From an uncultured Clostridia bacterium (GTDB lineage: Bacteria; Bacillota; Clostridia; TANB77; CAG-465): 47,993 bases of DNA. The stretch covers positions 1 to 47,993 of the forward strand of contig CANQVI010000006.1 of assembly GCA_947627255.1 (NCBI GenBank), given 5' to 3'. A program made the position numbers and the translations under genes. The notes under the pieces were generated by a model. That model was not told the origin of the DNA. It searched no databases and worked only from the letters and a program-made list of their open reading frames with translations. Shown here one piece after another: positions 26,989 to 36,675 of this stretch (positions are counted from its first letter, which is position 1; each line of letters opens with the position of its first letter).

Positions 26989-28350
26989 TCACTTTAACAT
27001 ATTCTTTTCTTCAATACACATTTTTTCAGTTGCATATGATTTTAAAATATTAGGTAATTTTTTATAATTATTCTTTTCTATTAGATATTTTAATGTATCT
27101 TTTGGATTAGCTTTATATAATTCTCTTAGTACCCATCCATTTGCTTTTTGAATCAAATGGTATTCATCATAAAAGACATCTTCTAATACTTTCATAACAA
27201 GCTCTTTTCTGTTGCTTTTTGCAAAGTATAGTAATGATACTATGCCTATTCTTTTAATCCAAATATTAGCCGATTTTGTGTATTTTCTTAGCATATTATA
27301 TACTTTTTTATCCGATTCATTCAAATTTAATTTTCCTATACAAATAGGAGCACATGAATCAACTAAATCCCAGTTATTAATATGATTTATATTTTCATCT
27401 ATAAAATTCTTTATTTCATTTTTATTATCACTATTTGCCATATTTACTAATGAAAAAATAGCAAATCTTCTATAATCATGAATATCAGAACTAATAAAGA
27501 AACTTAAAGTATCTAACGAAATTATATTATACCACATTTTTGCTAATTTGCGAAGTCTTGGAATTTTAATTCCAAGTAAAATATCGCCTTTTGCATATCC
27601 ACCATCAACTACTTGTAAAGTCCTAGCCTCAAAATCTAAATTTGCCTCTTTAGGCATTTTCTCTATATTTTCTATTATATTTAATATAGCTATTTTATCT
27701 TTCAAGTTTTCTTTGCTTTTAGTTAAAAAACTTCCTACTACTAAACTATTTGCTCCTGCTCTTATTGGTAGATTAAAAATATTATCATTTATTCCGCCAT
27801 CTACTTGTATTAATACATTTTTATATTTTTCTTTTATTTCTTGTATTTTAGTAGTAGCACTTTCTATATACTTTTGACCACCAAATCCAGGCTCAACAGA
27901 CATTACTAATATTTTATCTATATTTTTAATATATTTTTCTAATACTTTTATATCTGTATTTGGTTTTAAAGATACACCAATTTTTAAATTATTTTCTTTT
28001 TTCTTTTTTAATAAATAATTAAATGCACTATCAAAATTATCTATTTCATAATGAATTGTTATATCTTTACATCCATATTCAATAGCTCTGTCTATATATT
28101 TATCCTCAACAGGCTTTTCAACCATTAAATGTGTATCAATATAAAACCCATACTCTTTTACTAATTTTATTTTTTCAATATCAACTCCTTTATTAGGGAC
28201 AAATTTATTATCCATAACGTCAAAATGAATAGATATATCTAAAATATTTTCTACTTTACTCTTAGATAATTCTTTTTGTATAGCTTTTACATTTTCTAAA
28301 AATTCAGATAAATTATCTACATTTAAAATCGAAATAGATAAATTAGTCAT
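26989..28350 (-). CDS. Fusion protein: ribulose-phosphate 3-epimerase - AlkD-like DNA alkylation repair (HEAT-repeat) domain
   Basis: N-terminus SISILNVDNL...HFDVMDNKFVPN...DTHLMVEKP...VMSVEPGFGGQKYIESA...IQVDGGIN (Rpe); C-terminus YAKGDILLGIKIPRLRKLAKMW...NNWDLVDSCAPICIGK...WIKRIGIVSLLYF...HLIQKANGWVLRELYKANP (AlkD). Confidence 0.9.
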   Translation of the reverse strand: MTNLSISILNVDNLSEFLENVKAIQKELSKSKVENILDISIHFDVMDNKFVPNKGVDIEKIKLVKEYGFYIDTHLMVEKPVEDKYIDRAIEYGCKDITIHYEIDNFDSAFNYLLKKKKENNLKIGVSLKPNTDIKVLEKYIKNIDKILVMSVEPGFGGQKYIESATTKIQEIKEKYKNVLIQVDGGINDNIFNLPIRAGANSLVVGSFLTKSKENLKDKIAILNIIENIEKMPKEANLDFEARTLQVVDGGYAKGDILLGIKIPRLRKLAKMWYNIISLDTLSFFISSDIHDYRRFAIFSLVNMANSDNKNEIKNFIDENINHINNWDLVDSCAPICIGKLNLNESDKKVYNMLRKYTKSANIWIKRIGIVSLLYFAKSNRKELVMKVLEDVFYDEYHLIQKANGWVLRELYKANPKDTLKYLIEKNNYKKLPNILKSYATEKMCIEEKNMLK

Positions 28351-28418
28351 ATATTACCTCCATTTTTTCACATTTAAATATTACTATAATTAAATCAATA
28401 TTTCAAGATGTAAGAAAT

Positions 28419-28443
28419 AAAAAACCGCAAGAGCGGTTTTTTT
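28419..28443. terminator. Intrinsic terminator downstream of rsgA
   Basis: aaaaaccgc aaga gcggttttttt. Confidence 0.8.
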
Positions 28444-29347
28444 ACTTATATCTTCTGTCATATTTTTCTTTTAACTTTTCGTATATATATACATATCTTT
28501 CATATCTACCTTTATCTATAACATTTGTATTCACTTTTCTTTTAACATCACAAACACTTTCATCTTCTATAATATGAGCACAATCATCATAATCACATTG
28601 GCATTTTTCAAATTCAGTATAATATTTTCGTAGTTCTTTATGCTCTATATCATATAACTCATAGCTTGAAAAACCAGGTGTATCTAAAATATATGTATTT
28701 TCTCCAATATTATATAAATTTACTGATTTAGTTGTATGTTTTCCTCTTTTGCTTTTTCTACTTATATCTCCAATTTGAACTACATGATGTGAATCTATTA
28801 TTTCCTTTGTAATAGAAGACTTACCAACTCCAGAATTTCCTGAAAACGCAGATGTTTTATTTTTTAGTAATGCTTCTAAATTAGTTATACCTTTTTTCTC
28901 TTTAGCACTAGTAGATACAATAGTATAACCAAGTTTACCATATACATCTAGTATATATTCCATATCATTTTTAACAGATTCATCTTGACTAACTAAATCT
29001 ACTTTATTTATACATATAATAGGTTTAATATTTTTACTTAAACATAACACTATCTGTTTATCTAGTAATATATAATCTGGCTTTGGTGCACCAACAGATA
29101 CAACAATTATCATCTGGTCAATATTACTTACAGGTGGTCTTATTAATGAATTTTTTCTTGTAATAACAGAATTTATCATATAATCATCTAAGACTTTTTC
29201 TACACTAACTATATCGCCTACAAGTACATTATCTTTCTTTTTTAAATTTCCTCTAAGTTTTGCTGTAATTATTTCATCAGTACTTTCTACATTTAATATA
29301 TATATATCTAAATCTATTCTTATTACTCTTGCAATTATTTTTTCCAT
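28442..29347 (-). CDS. rsgA: Ribosome small subunit-dependent GTPase A
   Basis: Circularly permuted GTPase motifs ICINKVDLV, SAFSGNSGVGKSSITKEII, DTPGFSSYEL; zinc knuckle C..C..H..C. Confidence 0.95.
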   Translation of the reverse strand: MEKIIARVIRIDLDIYILNVESTDEIITAKLRGNLKKKDNVLVGDIVSVEKVLDDYMINSVITRKNSLIRPPVSNIDQMIIVVSVGAPKPDYILLDKQIVLCLSKNIKPIICINKVDLVSQDESVKNDMEYILDVYGKLGYTIVSTSAKEKKGITNLEALLKNKTSAFSGNSGVGKSSITKEIIDSHHVVQIGDISRKSKRGKHTTKSVNLYNIGENTYILDTPGFSSYELYDIEHKELRKYYTEFEKCQCDYDDCAHIIEDESVCDVKRKVNTNVIDKGRYERYVYIYEKLKEKYDRRYK

Positions 29348-29422
29348 AAATTCTCCTTGATTAATATTTTAACACATTATTAAAAAAAAGAGAAGCATTA
29401 AATTTAATGCTTCTATACTATA

Positions 29423-29998
29423 CTATATTTTATTTTTCCTATACTTAAAATAGTCCTCTAAATTTCTATTTACAAATATATTTTTTTCTTGCTTTAATTC
29501 TTCCATAAGTTTATTTGCTTCAGAATATGCAAGATTATATTCTTCTTCATCAATAATACCATTTCTTAATGCTTCTTTTAATTCATCTCTATCGTCTAAT
29601 AATATAAATTTTGATGATTTAGTAGCAGCTTCTTGATAATACACCACGTCTAAATATAAATCATTATAAAAAGGTACATCTTGACCATCTATATTTTCAA
29701 TTTTATTTTCAAGAATTATATCAAAATAATATTCTAGTATTTCTAGTTTATCATTTATGTGTACTCTTACATTATATAGCTTGTCTAAAGGAGTATATTC
29801 TAAAATAGTATAATTTTTATCTAATTTTGTAATCCAATTTCCATTTACAGGTATTATATGTGGCTCACTTACCGCATTTATTTCTTTTAGTGTTATATAT
29901 GCGTTAAGAGTTTCATCTTTGGTTATAGTAACATTCATATCTGTAACTTCTCTTACTTGTCTTTTTCTTACATCTACCCATTTGTTTAATTCTTTCAT
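29423..29998 (-). CDS. DUF402 family protein
   Basis: YYFDIILENKIENIDGQDVPFYNDLYLDVVYY...LLDDRDELKEALRNGIIDEEEYNLAYSEANKLMEEL pattern. Confidence 0.75.
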   Translation of the reverse strand: MKELNKWVDVRKRQVREVTDMNVTITKDETLNAYITLKEINAVSEPHIIPVNGNWITKLDKNYTILEYTPLDKLYNVRVHINDKLEILEYYFDIILENKIENIDGQDVPFYNDLYLDVVYYQEAATKSSKFILLDDRDELKEALRNGIIDEEEYNLAYSEANKLMEELKQEKNIFVNRNLEDYFKYRKNKI

Positions 29999-30015
29999 TG
30001 TATACTCTCCTTTTT

Positions 30016-30697
30016 CTAAATATTTGGTTCTTCAGGATATGATAAATCTACTGGATAAAAATTATTTATAAAATCGATATTTGCTTTATTATGAAAATTT
30101 CTAGAATATAAAAATTTCATTGTTTCCATATCTATCTCATCTAAATTTTCTCCATGTTCTTTTATAACATGCATAATTCTTTCTATTTGACTTACAGCTA
30201 CATTAATATCATCATTAATAACTAGCCAATCACAAACTTGTGAAGCTGATGCTATTTGTACTTTGCTCCTATTTATTCTACTAGCATCTCTATACTCCAT
30301 TTGAGCTATTAGCCTTTCACAATTTGGAGGAATTATGTATACAAAAATAGCATTTTTATATTTTTTCTTAAATTCTAATGCTCCTTTTGCACCCATATCC
30401 ATAATTAAAAACTTACCTTTGTTTTCTTCACTTTGCATATCAATTATAGGAGCACCGATACAAGAACCCGTCAACAACAGACTTTGCCATTAATGAGCCC
30501 TTTCTATCTAATTTTTCGTACTCCTCTTTAGTTATAAAATGATATTGTTCATTATCTCTTTCATTTGGCCTTTTAGGTCTAGTAGTATATGTAGATATCC
30601 TTTTATACGTATTAGTATCTTTAGCTAATAATTCATTTATTATTGTACCTTTTCCACCACCACTAGGGCCAGATATAACAACTAATAAATTATTCAT
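30016..30697 (-). pseudogene. Guanylate kinase-like gene disrupted by a one-nucleotide frame shift
   Basis: First ORF MNNLLVVISGPSGGGKGTIINELL...STYTTRPKRPNERDNEQYHFITKEEYEKLDRKGSLMAKSVVDG; second ORF GSCIGAPIIDMQ...LIMDMGAKGALEFKKKYKNAIFVYIIPPN. Removing one G from GACGGGTTC (plus-strand ccc 30467-30469) restores a continuous frame. Confidence 0.8.
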
Positions 30698-30710
30698 TTT
30701 TCTCTCCTAT

Positions 30711-31382
30711 CTATTTTCTTATTAATAGAAAATAATGCCAATAGCTATTAAAAGAACCATCTTCTTTTTGTTTAAATTCTTGATTATGATAAAGAAGTTC
30801 TATTTTAAATTTTTTAAATAACTCTGGTATTATATTCATATCTGCGTAAAAATGCTGAACACCTTTTTCCGGTCCATCATCCATTCTAATTTTTGTGTTT
30901 TCATCTAAAACAGGATTTTTTGGATCTTTATATGTACTAGCATTTTTAGAGCCTAATGTTAAAAAACATTCTCCATCTTTTTTTAGCAAGTCATATATTC
31001 TGTCTAAAATACATTTTATTCCATCAGTATCAGTATGTGAAATAACATTTCTACATAGTATGCAATCAAATGATTCATCTTCATATGGTAATTCCATCAT
31101 GTCAGTATTTAGAAAATCAATAGATAAATTTTCTTCTTGAGCCCATTTTTTAGCATAGTCTACTGCATCTTTAGATATATCTATAGCTTTAGTATTAAAA
31201 CCTGCTTTACTAAATTGTATAGTATGTCTACCAAGCCCACATCCTATATCTAAAAATTCTTTTTTACCTTGCCTTTTCCATCTATTTAATAAATAATATG
31301 ACTCCATAGATGGTTCTAGCCATATTTCTTTTTTAGTTTCATCATTTAGCATTTTCCAATTCCAACCTTTTGATTTTACCAT
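30711..31382 (-). CDS. Class I SAM-dependent methyltransferase
   Basis: FLDIGCGLGRHTIQFSKAGFNTKAIDIS motif I/II, FDCILCRNVISHT. Confidence 0.87.
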   Translation of the reverse strand: MVKSKGWNWKMLNDETKKEIWLEPSMESYYLLNRWKRQGKKEFLDIGCGLGRHTIQFSKAGFNTKAIDISKDAVDYAKKWAQEENLSIDFLNTDMMELPYEDESFDCILCRNVISHTDTDGIKCILDRIYDLLKKDGECFLTLGSKNASTYKDPKNPVLDENTKIRMDDGPEKGVQHFYADMNIIPELFKKFKIELLYHNQEFKQKEDGSFNSYWHYFLLIRK

Positions 31383-31394
31383 AAATATTCCTCC

Positions 31395-32499
31395 TTACAT
31401 AGAAATTAATCTTTCATCTTCTCTTTTTTTCAAAGAGTCTGCTTTGATATTCTTTTTTGTTATATGCCTTAAGTAAGAAACTTCTTCTTGCCAATATTGT
31501 CCATCAAGTTTTATATAATGTTCTAATATTTCAAAGTGTGCGTTTTCTGCACCTATATTTTTTAATAGGCCTCTAAAATAGCTTTTTGATATTTTTCTTT
31601 TACTCTCTTCTTTGCATCTGTTATAATTTGGACAATCAGTTGTGCAAAAACCAATTTTACTTTCTCCAATACATGTTTTATAACTAGAGCAATTAGGATT
31701 ACAATAGTAAATTCTTGCACTATGTCCGTTATAATCTGCCATATTAAAAGCATAACTTACTCCACAAGACGTCTTTTTAAAAGTCGGATATTCTTTCTTT
31801 GTTTCTTTAAATATTTTTTTGATTTTTTCATAAGTTTCTGGTAGCAATACTTTATGATCAGGATCGTATTTTTTTGGAATGTCTATATCTAAACTATCTA
31901 ATACTTTACTTAAATATGAATTTAATCTAATACCAGATATTATACTTGCATTACAATATTTGGTGGCAATTTTAGCAACATGTCTAATTGTTTTTTCATC
32001 TGTATTTATTCCTTCAATTACTGGCCTATAATAGTTTATAAGTTTAAGATTACTGCATTTTGAAATATTTATCATAGACTTAATTTGTAAAGTTTCATCT
32101 CTGTTTTCCATAATTTTAGATATTCCAGAGAAAGTATATAAAATAGCTATATTCATATTTAGTTTAGATAATTCTTCCGCCTGAGCCTTAGAAATATATC
32201 CTTTAGTTATAATCATAATTGGATTTTTCATCTTGTAGTACTTAATATACCTTAAAATTTTAACTGTGCTTTTGTATACTTCTTCATTTAGAAAGGGATC
32301 TGTCTGATTATTAATAGAAATCGGTATATCCTTTGTGTAAAGTCTAAAGTTTAATAAGCCGTTTTACAAGTTCTTCTTCGTCTGATACTTTACGAACGTT
32401 GCCTCTATTTCCTAGTACACTTAAAATGCAATATTTACATCCAACTGTACAGCCATCATAAGATGAAATTGAAATAGATGATTTTAAATAATTCATCAT
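31395..32499 (-). pseudogene. Radical SAM protein disrupted by a frame shift
   Basis: Frame 1 (32344-32499, GGGAGG RBS): MMNYLKSSISISSYDGCTVGCKYCILSVLGNRGNVRKVSDEEELVKRLIKL*, with CxxxCxxC; frame 2 continues NFRLYTKDIPISINNQTDPFLNEEVYKSTVKILRYIKYYKMKNPIMIITKG... into track ORF 31395..32231. Confidence 0.8.
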
Positions 32500-32552
32500 A
32501 ATATTTTACCTCCCTTATAAATATATATAAGAATAATTATAAAATTTAATTG

Positions 32553-32644
32553 CAATACAAGTTAGAATCGTAGGCTTTATAATTACTCAACCATAATACC
32601 TTAAATTATTACTGGTGCCTTAACTTAAAATGTTGCTTGTATTG
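32553..32644 (-). other. Candidate structured 5' leader (long-range inverted repeat)
   Basis: caatacaag (32553-32561) complementary to cttgtattg (32636-32644), with weaker internal pairings; lies in the gap upstream of the radical SAM gene. Confidence 0.3.
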
Positions 32645-32677
32645 TAACACAGTTGTAACTCATTTGCAATAAAAATG

Positions 32678-32710
32678 ACAAAAAAAGTGCAAATGAATTG
32701 CACTTTTTTA
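32678..32710 (-). terminator. Intrinsic terminator of prkC
   Basis: Minus strand AAAAAAGTGCAA TTCAT TTGCACTTTTTTT. Confidence 0.85.
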
Positions 32711-32718
32711 TTACTTAT

Positions 32719-34697
32719 CTAAAAACTTGCTCCACCACTATTAAATAATGAGCCAGATATTGTTACTGTATATGAATATTTTTCATATCCACTTACTGTA
32801 AATGATATTTGTCCTTTTTCATTATCATAAGAGAAACTATATGTATTTGATACACCACCATCTACACTTACACTTACTACAATATCATTTCTTGATGTTC
32901 CTTCTGGTATTCCTTCTACAGTTATTGGCTTACTTATAACTCTCCTATTTACAGTTAATTTTACTAAATCTCCTTCTTTAAGTACAGAATTTTGTGGATA
33001 TGACTGAGATAATACTGTTCCATTAGTTTTTCCTTCATCTTCATCATATTCTATTTCGACAACTAATTTAGAATCTTCTAACTGCTTTTTAGCATCATTT
33101 ATGTTTTTACCAACTACATTTGGCATAACAACTTCTTTTTTGCCATCGCCAGAACTTACTTTTAATTTAATTACACTTCCATATGGTCTTTCAACATCTT
33201 TATAGTCTTGTGATATTACTAATCCAGCTGCTACTGTATCAGATTTTTCTTGTTCTTCTTCAACGATAAATCCAAGTGTGTTTTCTAATTCATATCTAGC
33301 AACTTTTATATTCTTTCCTTCAATATTTGTTACTTTAACTAATCTAGTACCCTTACTAACATCTACTTGTATAATTTTATTTTTGGTTTTAGTACCAGCT
33401 ACTGGATTTTGGTTAAATATCTTTCCTTCTTCATATTCAGAATTCCAATCTTCTGAATTTTGATATATTGTAAATCCTTTTGCTTCTAATTCTTCTTTTA
33501 TTGTATCATAATCTTTACCAACTAAATTTGGTATTTCAACTTCTTCTTCTTTTCCATTATTTACTATTTTGCTTATAAAGTAACCAGATAAAGCACCAAC
33601 TACTATTATTAATACTGCAAAAACAGCTATTATAATCTTAGTCTTTTTGCTCATTGGCTTTTTCTTTTTATCTGTATTTTCATTATTTTTTTCTTCTTCT
33701 ATTGCCTTTGCTTCTTTGGGAGATGGTATATATGCAGATCTTGAATTAGTTTGTCTTGTTCTGACATTTGGCACTAAATTTTCATCATCTACATCATTAA
33801 GTATTGGTATAACTTGTGTATCTCCAGCTTCTATTGAGCTTTGTGGTCTTGCAACTAAACTTGTAGTAGGTTTTGAAAGAGCAATAGATATATCTGTAAG
33901 CATTTCTGTTGCTGTTTGATATCTAGTTGCAGTAGATTTTTCCATAGCCTTTAATATTATTTGATTTAACGCTGTACTTACTTCTGGATTAATCTCCTTT
34001 GGAGGTACAGGCTCCTCTTGAATATGTTTTAATGCCACAGAAACAGCAGATTCTGCATCAAAAGGTAGTTTTCCTGTAGCCATTTCATACATTACTACAC
34101 CTAAAGAATATAAGTCAGATTTTGCATCTGTATATCCACCTTTTGCATGTTCAGGTGAAAAATAATGTACTGAGCCCATAGTTTTTCCAAAACTTGTTAT
34201 TGTAGCAGATGTTGCATTTGCAACTTTTGCTATACCAAAATCTGTAACTTTTGCTACTAAGTTTTGATTTAATATTATATTTTGTGGTTTAATATCTCTA
34301 TGGACAATATGTGCTTTATGTGCTGCTTCAAGTGCTGAAGCAATTTGAGCAGCGATTTTTAAAGTAATCTCACTAGAAAGTGCGCCTTTAGATTGTATAT
34401 AATCTTTTAGTGTCTTGCTTTCAAGCAATTCCATTACAATAAAGCTAATTCCTTTATCTTCTCCAACATCGAAAACTGATACTATATTTGGATGAATAAG
34501 AGAAGCTGCACTTTGTGCTTCTGTTCTAAATCTCTTAACAAAAACTTCATCTTTTGAATATTCCTCTTTTAATACTTTTACTGCTACATATCTATTTAAA
34601 AGGCTATCTCTGGCTTTAAATACATATGCCATACCACCTTCACCAATTTTTTCAATTATTTCATATCTACCAGCAAGTATTTTACCAATCAATTCCA
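32719..34697 (-). CDS. prkC: PASTA-domain Ser/Thr protein kinase (start refined to MELIGKILAGRY)
   Basis: GRYEIIEKIGEGGMAYVFKARD, IVHRDIKPQNII, VTDFGIAKV; TM segment; three PASTA-like repeats; additional C-terminal domain. Confidence 0.95.
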
Positions 34698-34711
34698 TAA
34701 ATGACTCCCCT

Positions 34712-35449
34712 TTATATTTCCACAACTATTACAGTTATATTATCTGTACCACCATTTCTATTTGCTTGATCTACAAATTTATCTGATAGTGTAGAAAATT
34801 CATTTAAATTAACCATTTTTAATATATCCTCATTTTTTAACATATTAGTTAATCCATCTGAACACAAGATAAGATATCCGTCTTTTTTATCTAACTGATT
34901 AACTTGTGTATCAAGTCTATTAAAAATACCTATTGCCTTAGTAAGTACATGCTTTTGAGGATGATTTTCAACTTCACTTTTCTTTATTACATCTTGTTTT
35001 AATAATTCGTTAACAAAGGTATCGTCTACTGTTATTTGTTCAATATTAGTTTTACTTGAATTTATATAATATAGTCTACTGTCTCCAACAGACTCATAAT
35101 ATATTTTTCCATTAATTTTAGCAACAACTACTACTGTTGTTCCCATTCCATTATATTTTTTATTAGATTGCTGAATTTGATATACTTTATCATTTGCTAC
35201 AGTTATTAATTGTTTTAAAAAATGCTTTACTTTATCATTATCTGCATTTTTTACTGCCTTTAAATTAAGTTCGAAATTGTCTTTAATGCTATTTACTGCA
35301 ATTTGACTTGCTACTTCTCCACTAGAATATCCACCTAATCCATCAGCAACAATAAATAGTGCATCATTTTCATCATAAATTTTTGCAAATAAGTTATCTT
35401 CATTATTATCTCTTTTTTGTCCTATATCTGTTCTAGCTGTATATCTCAT
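34712..35449 (-). CDS. prpC: PP2C-family protein phosphatase (Stp/PrpC)
   Basis: TDIGQKRDNNEDNLFA, FIVADGLGGYSSGEVAS, LCSDGLTNML, GGTDNITVIVVEI. Confidence 0.95.
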   Translation of the reverse strand: MRYTARTDIGQKRDNNEDNLFAKIYDENDALFIVADGLGGYSSGEVASQIAVNSIKDNFELNLKAVKNADNDKVKHFLKQLITVANDKVYQIQQSNKKYNGMGTTVVVVAKINGKIYYESVGDSRLYYINSSKTNIEQITVDDTFVNELLKQDVIKKSEVENHPQKHVLTKAIGIFNRLDTQVNQLDKKDGYLILCSDGLTNMLKNEDILKMVNLNEFSTLSDKFVDQANRNGGTDNITVIVVEI

Positions 35450-35510
35450 CTTTTCACCTCTTATTTTTTTATTATATCAAACAAATAAAACTTTTTTCAA
35501 GCATTTTAAA

Positions 35511-36587
35511 TTAATCGCATTTATTTGTGTATTTTTTATCTTTAAATTCATCAGTTTTATCTATATATTTTTTTCTTAACTGTCCGCAAGCTGCATCAAT
35601 ATCTGAGCCTAACTCCCTTCTTACAGTTGTAACTACTCCACATGAATTTAATGTATTCATAAATTCTTCTATATGATTTTCTGGTGCTTTTTTATATATT
35701 CCATTTTTTATTTCATTTACTGGTATTAAATTTACATGAGCTATCATTCCTCTAAGAAGTTTTGCAAGATTTAATGCATCTTCTTTAGAATCATTTTGAC
35801 CATATATTAAAGCATATTCAAATGATATTCTTCTACCTGTTATTTTAATATATTCTTTACAAGCATCCAATATTTCTTTAATTGTATATTTATTTGCAAT
35901 CGGCATTGTTTCTCTTCTTTTTTCATCAGTTGTTGCGTGTAGAGATATTGAAAGTGTACATTGGATATTTTCTTGGGCGAGTCTATAAATATTAGGTACT
36001 AATCCGCATGTAGATAAACTTATATGTCTTGCCCCTATATTTAATCCTAAAGGATAATTTATTTGTCTAATTGATTTTACTACATTATCATAATTATCTA
36101 AAGGCTCACCTATTCCCATATATACTATATTAGATATTTTTTCACCAGTATATCTTTCAACAGTATGTAGTTGTCCCTCTATTTCTGAGGCAAGAAGTGG
36201 TCTTACAAATCCATCTTTAGTAGATGCACAAAACTTGCATCCCATTTTACATCCGACCTCAGAAGAAACACAAATTGTATTTCCATGATGATATTTCATA
36301 AGTACAGACTCTATTGCATTATTGTCTGGAAGCTCAATTAAAAATTTCATTGTTCCATCTTTTTTAGATATTTGACATTCTAATACTTTTAATACTAAAA
36401 TATATGCCTTTTCATTTAATTTTTCCCTTAGAGCTTTAGAAATATCTGTCATTTCATCAAAAGTTGTTACTTTTTCTCTATGTATCCATTTATATATCTG
36501 ACGTGCATGAAACTTCTTTTCGCCTAGTTCTTCAATAAATTTTTCAAGTTCTTCAAAAGTAAGTTCATTTATATTTATTTTATCCAT
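35511..36587 (-). CDS. rlmN: 23S rRNA (adenine(2503)-C2)-methyltransferase
   Basis: SSEVGCKMGCKFCASTKDGF (CxxxCxxC), MGIGEPLDNYDNV, LSISLHA, C-terminal CGVVTTVRRELGSDIDAACGQLR. Confidence 0.96.
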   Translation of the reverse strand: MDKININELTFEELEKFIEELGEKKFHARQIYKWIHREKVTTFDEMTDISKALREKLNEKAYILVLKVLECQISKKDGTMKFLIELPDNNAIESVLMKYHHGNTICVSSEVGCKMGCKFCASTKDGFVRPLLASEIEGQLHTVERYTGEKISNIVYMGIGEPLDNYDNVVKSIRQINYPLGLNIGARHISLSTCGLVPNIYRLAQENIQCTLSISLHATTDEKRRETMPIANKYTIKEILDACKEYIKITGRRISFEYALIYGQNDSKEDALNLAKLLRGMIAHVNLIPVNEIKNGIYKKAPENHIEEFMNTLNSCGVVTTVRRELGSDIDAACGQLRKKYIDKTDEFKDKKYTNKCD

Positions 36588-36653
36588 TTTATCTCCTTAT
36601 TATTAACACATATATAATACTACAAAATACGCTTTATTTCAAGAAAAAACAAA

Positions 36654-36675
36654 AGATGTACAAAAAGTACATCTA
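36654..36675 (-). terminator. Intrinsic terminator after the MazG-like gene
   Basis: agatgtac aaaaa gtacatct; minus strand followed by TTTGTTTTTTC. Confidence 0.6.
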
